Shown: piece after piece, positions 7,948 to 13,219 of the stretch
How positions within the stretch are numbered: position 1 is the first letter of the stretch
Layout: each line of letters opens with the position of its first letter
Assembly: GCA_045612065.1 (NCBI GenBank)
Contig: JAZKYH010000060.1
Span: forward strand, 1-16,974
Direction: 5' to 3'
DNA length: 16,974 nucleotides
From: UBA1189 sp045612065
GTDB lineage: Bacteria; Bacteroidota; Bacteroidia; Bacteroidales; Bacteroidaceae
Position numbers and translations under genes: made by a program
Notes under the pieces: generated by a model
The model's database searches: none
Told to the model about the DNA's origin: nothing
The model's input: only the letters and a program-made list of their open reading frames with translations

Positions 7948-8478
7948 TTAATTTATGAAGGGCCACTTGTTGCTATCCTCCACGTCGTAGGCGATGTGTA
8001 TGTAGCCCTTCCGGTGGTCGATGTAGCACTCGGTGATGGGCATCTTGTTGTCTACAAACATACGCTCGACGAACGAGTACAGTTCGTACAGGAACCCATT
8101 CTTTGGACGTATGTCGGCCGCCATGCCGCGCAGGTGATAACTTGTCTTGACTCCTCCCACACGCTTGTTGAGTTCTTCGCATCGGTATCCGCTTGTCACG
8201 ATGATGGGCGATCCCCACGCCTCGCGCAGAGGGTCGAGGACACGGTCGACGAGCAGCGTCAGAGAGTTCTGGGCGACAGGGCCGGGCGTGTTGTCAATCC
8301 CGAGCGACACGGCCGTGTCGCTATGGGAGAGTTCGGATAGAGTGAAGTATTGGCCTCCCCAATTATCCGCGTTGCGGCTCCTCTGGGAAGATAAACCTTC
8401 CTTTGTCGCAACCGACGCTTTCATACCGCGTCGGCCCGAAGAGGGGCTTTCAGGCATCGCGGTTTTATTCTTGTTCAT
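7948..8478 (-). CDS. M15-family D-Ala-D-Ala-type metallopeptidase with a repeat-encoded N-terminus
   Basis: The protein (176 residues) carries a Peptidase_M15_3-type domain from about residue 43 to the end. M15 enzymes cut peptidoglycan peptides using zinc. The ligands are visible as SYH115LRGMAAD122 and the C-terminal H161 in GYIHIAYD, with SGYRCEELNKRVGG (about 96-109) before them. No signal peptide is seen, so it is more like a phage endolysin or an internally stored lysin than a periplasmic carboxypeptidase. Residues 11-42 are encoded by a palindromic repeat present elsewhere without mismatch (11419-11515), so this N-terminus is not part of the family domain. It lies between the primase-like gene and DUF4248 in the minus-strand module. 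Confidence 0.87.
   Translation of the reverse strand: MNKNKTAMPESPSSGRRGMKASVATKEGLSSQRSRNADNWGGQYFTLSELSHSDTAVSLGIDNTPGPVAQNSLTLLVDRVLDPLREAWGSPIIVTSGYRCEELNKRVGGVKTSYHLRGMAADIRPKNGFLYELYSFVERMFVDNKMPITECYIDHRKGYIHIAYDVEDSNKWPFIN
8353..8460 (-). repeat. Long palindromic repeat inside the M15 gene
   Basis: Begins GCGATGCCTGAAAGCCCC and ends GGGGAGGC on the minus strand. Ninety-seven bases (8353-8449) are identical to 11419-11515. Internal hairpins include CGACGC..GCGTCG and GGAAGGTTTATCTTCC. In the gene it reads AMPESPSSGRRG and onward. Confidence 0.92.
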
Positions 8479-8510
8479 AGTTTTTGTTGCTGTTTTATGT
8501 TTTTAAATCG

Positions 8511-11012
8511 TTAATCACTCGCGCTGTCCGAGTCACCCCTCCTTCGGGCCGACGCGGAAGGAGCGTCGGTTGCGACGGCTGAAACTTTAGTTTCATGAAG
8601 GAGTTCTGCTTCAGCAGTCTTGCAGGGGGAGGCTCCATGCTTCCGCATATACCCCTCCGTCTTGATGTAGCGTTGTCGGCTGGCCTCGTCGCGTGGCATC
8701 TCCTCGCCATAGAGTTCGATGTATCCCCGTTGCTTCCAGTTGCCCAGCATCAGTTTGAGCGATCCGCCACGCACTCCCACGCGGGTGCGCAGGGCAGCGG
8801 CCTCCTCGCGGGTGAAGATTTCGGGCAAGAGGTCGAGGAGGTTTTGCGGGCCTCGGTGCTTCTTCGTGCCTTCGGTCATCTCCTGCTCCTCGATGGCATT
8901 GCCAAAGAGCCTCATCTTGCACCAGAGGTCATAGTGGAGAGACCATCGCACAAACTCCTCCATCGTCTTGTCCCACCGTTCGCCATGTGCCACGTAGAGC
9001 ACCATCGCCTTGAGGTAGGCTATCACGTTGGCGCGGAAGGAGAGGTTCTCGTACACGCGGTTTTGCGATAGCCGTGCCGTCTCGGCACACTCCTCCACGA
9101 GCCGCTTGGCCAGTGAGGTCGCCTGCTTGCACACCACCTCGCCACGCGCCTTGGAGAGGCATTCGATATAGGGGCGCAGTTCCTCGTCGAAGGCGGCGTC
9201 GTAGGCACCGTATACGGGCATCTCCGAGCCTATCTCACGGGGCGGTATCATGCAGAAGTTGATGCGACTGATGGGTCCGTCGGTGAGCACCGAGTTGAAG
9301 TAGGCCTGCCCCTTGCGGATGGTGGTGGCTGCATTCCAGTTGAAGCGGATGCACACGCGCTCGCTCACCGAGGAGGTGCCCACACGCGTCTGTCCATACA
9401 CGTTGCCCGGGTCGAAGGCCAGGCACATGATTTGGAAGTGCGCCTTCGAGCGTGCCGAAGTCTTGAGGGCATCGAACTGGTCAATCTCGTTCATCTTCGT
9501 GTAGAGGAATCGCTCCTCGGCATCGGCCAGTCGTTGCACGAAGGCGGCGTTCGTCATGTCGGGGTCAATCTCCTGTATGACCAACCCCTCGGGTCGCTGG
9601 CGCTTGTCCTTGTTGGCCCCCTTGGTCACCATCTCGCGCTTCCACTCGCGCTCGCGGGCGAGGTTCTCCATGTCGCGTTGGCGTATGTCGCGCAGGATGT
9701 GGTTGATGGGCTCCGAGATGCAGTTCTTGCCCGCGCCCGTCTCGCCGACCAATACGTTCATCAGCGTCGCTTCGTGCAGCACGTTGTCGATGTAGCGGAA
9801 GTGCGTCCTCCACAGGTGAGCACCCAGGGCGGGGAACACCGCGTGTGCCACGGCCGCGCGATACACCTTCGGTGTGCGGCTCACGAGCAACTTGATGAGG
9901 GGTGGCAAGCGACGAGGCATGGGTGGCGGGGCCTGTCCGTCGTCCACCGTCTGTTGTCCGTTGTCTGTTGTCCGTTGTCTACAAATATCCAGTGTGCGTC
10001 GCATGATGCGCGGCATCGCCTTCGTCTGATTGCGGTTGCATGCGCTCCGTATCGTGGCCATCCACTTCTCGCGCCCCTCGCCATAGGTGGGCAGGATGCT
10101 GGCTATCCACTCGGGGTCATCGTTCGTCACATAGCGCAGGTGACACGCCATGGAGAAGATGAAGTTGTTGCGGCTCCCGTGCTCGGGCTTACCGCCCATC
10201 TGCTCCTCGAGGACAGAAACTATCTCGGCATATTCAATGCCGTTATATTCCAAAGGAAACGGGACCCCCTCAACTCCCCCCGAGGGGGAGCTTACAGGCA
10301 TCGCGACAGAGGCCTCCCCAACCCCTCCCAAGGAGGGGCTCACAGGCATCGCGGCATCAGTCATTACATTTGTCTTTACTCCCTCACTCCTGATTCCTGC
10401 AACTCTTGAATCAGCGTTGCCCGAGTCATCCCCCTTCGGGGGGGATAAGAGGGGGGCCACCTCCCATAGTAGTGAATTAATATACATCACATACCCCCTG
10501 GGCACGGCAAACGAGCATCGCGCATAGTCCTTCACGCACGCGTCGTAGCGTGTGTCGCCCAGTTGGCGTGCCATCCATGCCTGTGCCTCGGCCAGTGTCA
10601 TCCCCTGCGGCACGGTGAACACCAGTCGCAACCCCTCGAGACTTGGCGATATGTGTGCCATCACGATGCCCAGTTCCTCCTTGCGCGGTGCTATCTCCTC
10701 CCATCGCGAGCGCGGGTCGGCGATGTGGTCGAGGTCATAGATCGAGAGTCCGCTCGGCACGGCCTCGTCGTTCTTGCGGCGACCGTTCTTGAACGTGGCG
10801 TGGAAGGTGAAGATGGGCAATCGCTTCTTCAGTTCCCCCTTGAGGGTGTCATACTCGTCGCGTGTGAGTTCGCCACGGTGGTAGGCCTCCAGCGCATCCT
10901 CAATCTCGGCACAGATGCCCGCCACGTGCGCACTATCCAGTGTCTCATCCATCAGGGCAGGCGTACACACCTGCACCTTGCTCTTTATGTTTGTTGCTAT
11001 TCCGAAGTTCAT
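8511..11012 (-). CDS. BT4734/VirE-N plus DUF3987 primase-helicase-like replication protein
   Basis: The product has 833 residues. Residues 1-185 (FHATFKNGRRKNDEAVPSG, IYDLDHI, GLRLVFTVP, DYARCSFAVPRG) match the BT4734-like/VirE N-terminal domain, thought to be primase-related. Residues 255-345 fit the linker domain seen in primase-helicases, and 360-790 match DUF3987, a P-loop ATPase-like region. This suggests replication initiation or helicase loading for a mobile element. The P-loop reads GETGAGKN (423-430), with N where S/T is usual, and the putative Walker B is YTKMNEID (about 504-511). Two low-complexity inserts interrupt it: residues 187-252, built from three palindromic repeats, and 348-360 (TTDNGQQTVDDGQ). 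The last 23 residues are also repeat-encoded. Its start overlaps the upstream gene by 4 bases (ATGA). Confidence 0.85.
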   Translation of the reverse strand: MNFGIATNIKSKVQVCTPALMDETLDSAHVAGICAEIEDALEAYHRGELTRDEYDTLKGELKKRLPIFTFHATFKNGRRKNDEAVPSGLSIYDLDHIADPRSRWEEIAPRKEELGIVMAHISPSLEGLRLVFTVPQGMTLAEAQAWMARQLGDTRYDACVKDYARCSFAVPRGYVMYINSLLWEVAPLLSPPKGDDSGNADSRVAGIRSEGVKTNVMTDAAMPVSPSLGGVGEASVAMPVSSPSGGVEGVPFPLEYNGIEYAEIVSVLEEQMGGKPEHGSRNNFIFSMACHLRYVTNDDPEWIASILPTYGEGREKWMATIRSACNRNQTKAMPRIMRRTLDICRQRTTDNGQQTVDDGQAPPPMPRRLPPLIKLLVSRTPKVYRAAVAHAVFPALGAHLWRTHFRYIDNVLHEATLMNVLVGETGAGKNCISEPINHILRDIRQRDMENLAREREWKREMVTKGANKDKRQRPEGLVIQEIDPDMTNAAFVQRLADAEERFLYTKMNEIDQFDALKTSARSKAHFQIMCLAFDPGNVYGQTRVGTSSVSERVCIRFNWNAATTIRKGQAYFNSVLTDGPISRINFCMIPPREIGSEMPVYGAYDAAFDEELRPYIECLSKARGEVVCKQATSLAKRLVEECAETARLSQNRVYENLSFRANVIAYLKAMVLYVAHGERWDKTMEEFVRWSLHYDLWCKMRLFGNAIEEQEMTEGTKKHRGPQNLLDLLPEIFTREEAAALRTRVGVRGGSLKLMLGNWKQRGYIELYGEEMPRDEASRQRYIKTEGYMRKHGASPCKTAEAELLHETKVSAVATDAPSASARRRGDSDSASD
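8528..8577 (+). repeat. CCGAGTCA-type palindromic repeat forming the C-terminus of the primase-like protein
   Basis: Begins CCGAGTCACCCCTCC, then shares CTTCGGGCCGACGCGG and GCGTCGGTTGCGAC with the copies at 8353 and 11419. Translated from the other strand it gives SAVATDAPSASARRRGDSDS, the tail of the DUF3987 protein. Confidence 0.8.
9941..9981. repeat. TGTTGTCCGTTGTC tandem repeat inside the primase-like gene
   Basis: Two 14-base units, with partial flanking units, lie in frame and encode TTDNGQQTVDDGQ between the linker and the ATPase-like domain. The look is that of an intergenic repeat read through as protein. Confidence 0.75.
10265..10305 (-). repeat. Palindromic repeat in the primase-like gene, copy 1
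   Basis: Reads GCGATGCCTGTAAGCTCC, a CCCTCGGGGGGAG hairpin and a G-rich end on the minus strand. It is translated in frame as AMPVSSPSGGVEG. Confidence 0.85.
10311..10353 (-). repeat. Palindromic repeat in the primase-like gene, copy 2
   Basis: Reads GCGATGCCTGTGAGCCCC, a CTCCTTGGGAGGGG hairpin and GGGGAGGCC on the minus strand. It is translated as AMPVSPSLGGVGEAS, in the same phase as copy 1 and as the copies in the M15 and DUF4248 genes. Confidence 0.88.
10421..10458 (+). repeat. CCGAGTCA-type palindromic repeat in the primase-like gene
   Basis: Begins CCGAGTCATCCCCC, has a CCCCCTTCGGGGGG hairpin and ends GGGGGGCC on the plus strand. It encodes the LLSPPKGDDSG stretch of the protein on the minus strand. 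Confidence 0.75.
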
Positions 11013-11317
11013 ACAAGGTCCTCCATAAAATCAATAAAACTACTTGCCATGCCACTCTCCGCCTCTATGGCGCGTGCAGGGATGATGCTCTCGTCGCGTC
11101 GGATGGCTAGGTTCATCCTCACCTGCTCGTTGCTCACCGTGACGCGCCCGTGGGGCAATCGCATATATCGCGTGCCGGGCTTGGGACGCCAGTCGCGTCG
11201 GTGCTCGTTGAAGTTACCCTCCGTGGGGTTTGCCAGGGCCAGCGTGCCCTGAATGCGTTTGTTACCATTTAAGAGTTGTGTATACACACGGTCTGAAATC
11301 TGAATCTGTACTATCAT
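11009..11317 (-). CDS. Conserved-looking unknown protein upstream of the primase-like gene
   Basis: I do not recognise this 102-residue protein. It is soluble, with no signal peptide or membrane segment. It starts with a short beta-like segment (MIVQIQISDRVYTQLLNG), has a basic, aromatic middle (RRDWRPKPGTRYMRLPHGRV) and an acidic C-terminal helix. The 4-base ATGA overlap with the following primase-like gene shows translational coupling, so it probably acts with that protein, perhaps as an accessory nucleic-acid binder. That role is inferred from context only. The 276 bases upstream contain two palindromic repeats and no obvious promoter. Confidence 0.75.
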   Translation of the reverse strand: MIVQIQISDRVYTQLLNGNKRIQGTLALANPTEGNFNEHRRDWRPKPGTRYMRLPHGRVTVSNEQVRMNLAIRRDESIIPARAIEAESGMASSFIDFMEDLV

Positions 11318-11418
11318 AATCTTCGAGTTTTAGTGTGAGCCATCAGGAGAAGCGAAGTTGTTGGGCCCTTTCATCGATACATCCCCGCTCACTTCAAGCT
11401 CGAATTAATTAATTTGGA

Positions 11419-11528
11419 GCCTCCCCAATTATCCGCGTTGCGGCTCCTCTGGGAAGATAAACCTTCCTTTGTCGCAACCGACGCTTTCATACCGCGTCGG
11501 CCCGAAGAGGGGCTTACTGACATCGTGG
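11419..11528 (-). repeat. Intergenic copy of the long palindromic repeat
   Basis: Bases 11419-11515 are identical, without gap or mismatch, to 8353-8449 inside the M15 gene. The element starts ACGATGTCAGTAAGCCCC on the minus strand. It lies 102 bases upstream of the 102-residue gene. Confidence 0.92.
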
Positions 11529-11544
11529 TTATCAATGCTATCAG

Positions 11545-11593
11545 CGATATCTGCAAGCTCCCTCCCTTCGGGGGAGGGCGGGGGGAGAGGCCT
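11545..11593 (+). repeat. Palindromic repeat abutting the OB-fold gene stop
   Basis: Reads GCGATATCTGCAAGCTCC, a CCCTCCCTTCGGGGGAGGG hairpin and GAGGCCT. Its last base touches the stop codon of the convergent OB-fold gene, the same arrangement as beside rlmH. Confidence 0.88.
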
Positions 11594-11869
11594 TTAGTTT
11601 ATCTTATGAAAATCCGTCACCAAGATGTCCTGATACCACTTCTCATTGTACTCGCTCACGCCCGCCCTCAGTGAGGCCACGATCACGTCGCCCGGGTGGA
11701 AGATGCACGAGGCATCCTTGCCGAGGAGCGTCGCCACATACTGGTTGCTGTACTTGCCACCCAACTCTTGCAGGTGGATGAACTTCTTCTGCACCTGTCC
11801 GCCCTCGCTTCGGGTGCTCTGCACGGTGAACGGCTCACCGCACTTGACTACTCTGAAAATCTGTGTCAT
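11594..11869 (-). CDS. Small OB-fold protein, DUF3127-like, probably single-stranded DNA binding
   Basis: The 91-residue protein has the pattern of small Bacteroidota OB-fold proteins (DUF3127-like). It has a VQKKFIHLQELGGKYSNQYVATLLG strand pair, then a PGDVIVASLRAGVSEYNEKWYQDILVTDFHKI segment; the EYxxKWYxD core is the strongest resemblance. Such proteins are relatives of SSB, so binding of single-stranded DNA next to the primase-like protein is a reasonable inference, but I cannot confirm the family without a profile search. It sits between two unknown genes of the minus-strand module. It has its own -7 element and a hairpin terminator just upstream. A palindromic repeat abuts the stop. 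Confidence 0.7.
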   Translation of the reverse strand: MTQIFRVVKCGEPFTVQSTRSEGGQVQKKFIHLQELGGKYSNQYVATLLGKDASCIFHPGDVIVASLRAGVSEYNEKWYQDILVTDFHKIN

Positions 11870-11881
11870 ATTGTTTAGTAT

Positions 11882-11920
11882 AAAAAAACTCCCGCAACCA
11901 CTTCGTTGTGATTACGGGAG
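11882..11920 (-). terminator. Terminator or attenuator hairpin ahead of the OB-fold gene
   Basis: On the minus strand, a 13-bp stem (CTCCCGTAATCAC with GTGGTTGCGGGAG, two G-T pairs, loop AACGAA) is followed by seven T. It lies 70 bases beyond the stop of the 160-residue gene and only 13 bases before the OB-fold start. Confidence 0.92.
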
Positions 11921-11928
11921 CAAAGGTA
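11921..11928 (-). promoter_or_regulatory. -7 element directly in front of the terminator hairpin
   Basis: Minus-strand TACCTTTG (followed by C) matches the Bacteroidota -7 consensus and is the same octamer as in the BspA promoter. I see no -33 TTG at the right distance. Transcripts starting about 7 bases downstream would begin inside the hairpin's first arm. Confidence 0.4.
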
Positions 11929-11989
11929 CGGCGACTTTCGCCGGGCTACCTTATACGGATATTATACGGGTACCTTACACGGATAAGGT

Positions 11990-12472
11990 CTACAGGGCAT
12001 CGAGCCGTGAGCGAAATGCCCATGTCTTGTCCTGGTCGAGGCCTCGCACCTTCGATGTGCGCAGCGTCTCGGGGTCGGTGTGCCACAGTGCACCGAAGAG
12101 TTTCCACTTGGCGCGGATGTCGAGCCTCTCGGCCACATAGTCGATGAGCGTGCCCTTCTCGGTGAACGACAAGCCCACGGGCATCCACCCCTCGTCCACC
12201 ATGCCCGCCTCCATCAGGCGTGCGTGCAGGGCGCGTGCCTTGTCGGTGAGTAGTACCTCGGGCAAGGGGGGCATGGCATTCACAGCGCATACCAGGCGCT
12301 CTTCATTGAGCGATGTCTGCAGCCCCCTCTCCTCGGGAGAGGGATGGGGAGAGGCCCCATCAATGACCTGCATGGTCATGTCCTTGTCGAAGTGCGCCTC
12401 AAGTTTGTCCACATGGGCGATGTTCTGCCCCACGGGGGCGTTGAAGTTGAAGGTAAAGTTCAGTGTGTTCAT
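11990..12472 (-). CDS. Unknown protein of the accessory module with an in-frame repeat insert
   Basis: I do not recognise a family. The 160-residue protein begins MNTLNFTFNFNAPVG and continues IAHVDKLEAHFDKDMTMQVI, then carries a repeat-encoded insert (about residues 38-54, GASPHPSPEERGLQTS). The rest is mostly helical: TDKARALHARLMEAGMVDEGW, then a C-terminal WKLFGALWHTDPETLRTSK segment that looks like a small DNA-binding or assembly domain. No signal or membrane segment is present. It is read in the same direction as the rest of the module and is followed by a strong terminator, so it may form a separate transcript with the coiled-coil gene upstream. Confidence 0.72.
   Translation of the reverse strand: MNTLNFTFNFNAPVGQNIAHVDKLEAHFDKDMTMQVIDGASPHPSPEERGLQTSLNEERLVCAVNAMPPLPEVLLTDKARALHARLMEAGMVDEGWMPVGLSFTEKGTLIDYVAERLDIRAKWKLFGALWHTDPETLRTSKVRGLDQDKTWAFRSRLDAL
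12310..12358 (+). repeat. Palindromic repeat read in antisense inside the 160-residue gene
   Basis: On the plus strand: GCGATGTCTGCAGCCCCC, a CCCTCTCC-TC-GGGAGAGGG hairpin, and GAGGCCCC. The host gene runs the other way and translates it as GASPHPSPEERGLQT, without a stop. Confidence 0.88.
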
Positions 12473-12501
12473 AGTCTCGTTCTTTAATAATTAGGTATAG
12501 A

Positions 12502-12559
12502 CTCCTTTGGGGAGATAAACCTCCCGTCGTCGCAATCGACGCTTTCATACCGCGTCGAG
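12502..12559 (-). repeat. Partial copy of the long palindromic repeat at the coiled-coil gene's 3' end
   Basis: Shares GACGCTTTCATACCGCGTCG and the GGGGAGATAAACCTCCC-type hairpin with the copies at 8353 and 11419, but lacks the GATGNCTG end. It provides the last residues (LDAV) and the TGA stop of the 110-residue gene. Confidence 0.82.
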
Positions 12560-12877
12560 GTATTGAAGGGTTACATGGTCGGCATGGGCCACCACGGTGC
12601 CCACCTTGTGGTTGAAACTCATCGCCTGCGAGCGCATGGCATGGCATGCGGCGAGGCACTCCTTGAGCTCCTCGACCTGCCGTATCAGTGCCTCCTTGTC
12701 GGAGGTCAGCATGTCGATGGTTTCCTGTTGCTCGTCGATAGTTTTTTGGCATCGCGCCACATAGTCGGCTACCCCGCCAAGATAGTCCTTCACAGATTCG
12801 TTCACACTGGCACACACGGCGCTGGCGAGGCCCTCCTCGGTCACTGCCGAGGGTAAGTCATAAGAATAGTAATGCAT
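12545..12877 (-). CDS. Small coiled-coil protein of unknown function
   Basis: The 110-residue protein has a short N-terminal domain (MHYYSYDLPSAVTEEGLASAV) and a helix rich in E, Q, K and L with heptad spacing from about 40 to 80 (TIDEQQETIDMLTSDKEALI, then RQVEELKECL), which predicts a coiled-coil dimer. I do not recognise a family and would not assign a role. It is the first gene of the minus-strand module, reached from a well-formed promoter about 85 bases upstream. Its last codons and stop come from a palindromic repeat, so the ancestral C-terminus may have been different. Confidence 0.7.
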   Translation of the reverse strand: MHYYSYDLPSAVTEEGLASAVCASVNESVKDYLGGVADYVARCQKTIDEQQETIDMLTSDKEALIRQVEELKECLAACHAMRSQAMSFNHKVGTVVAHADHVTLQYLDAV

Positions 12878-12959
12878 TGGTTGTTAATAGATTAAAAGGG
12901 TTCTACAATGAGTGGGCAACCCGTGCCCTCTCGCGAGAATCACCGCGACTCTCGTGGTG

Positions 12960-12990
12960 CAAAAGTACATCAATCCCTCCCGACGACCAA
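12960..12990 (-). promoter_or_regulatory. Bacteroidota promoter for the accessory module
   Basis: On the minus strand, TTGG (12990-12987), a spacer of about 20 bases and TACTTTTG (12967-12960) give the standard layout. Transcription would begin near 12953. The leader contains an ACCGCGA/TCGTGGT-type stem (12942-12958) and a TCTCGCGAGA palindrome (12929-12938), which could be an operator or a stabilising 5' structure. Confidence 0.7.
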
Positions 12991-13077
12991 GCGAAACGGC
13001 CAAAAGTTTTCCACTATTTCGATGCCCGATGGTGGATAACTTTTCGTCCCCTCCGCGCAACGCATTGCAGGACAATG

Positions 13078-13106
13078 CACCCCGAAAATTCAAGTTTTTC
13101 GGGGTG
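13078..13106. other. Hairpin in the divergent promoter region
   Basis: CACCCCGAAAA pairs with TTTTCGGGGTG across a 7-base loop, an 11-bp perfect stem. No clear T run follows on either strand, so it may be a decayed terminator or a regulatory structure between the divergent module and BspA promoters. Confidence 0.5.
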
Positions 13107-13153
13107 TTGTGAAACATCTTTTCAAGGAGTTTTATATATTTAGACACCCACGC

Positions 13154-13184
13154 TTGGCTATCCCGTTCACATTCATTACCTTTG
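13154..13184 (+). promoter_or_regulatory. Bacteroidota promoter of the BspA-like gene
   Basis: TTGG (13154-13157), a spacer of about 20 bases and TACCTTTG (13177-13184) match the Bacteroidota consensus. Transcription would start near 13191, 29 bases before the ATG at 13220. Confidence 0.75.
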
Positions 13185-13219
13185 CGAAAGACTATAAAAA
13201 TAACCAAATAGATAACCCA

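Noticed and set aside
9432..10409. A 325-codon plus-strand open frame opposite the primase-like gene
   Set aside because: It is antisense to a coherent multidomain protein, starts within its ATPase region, and its product has no recognisable motif.
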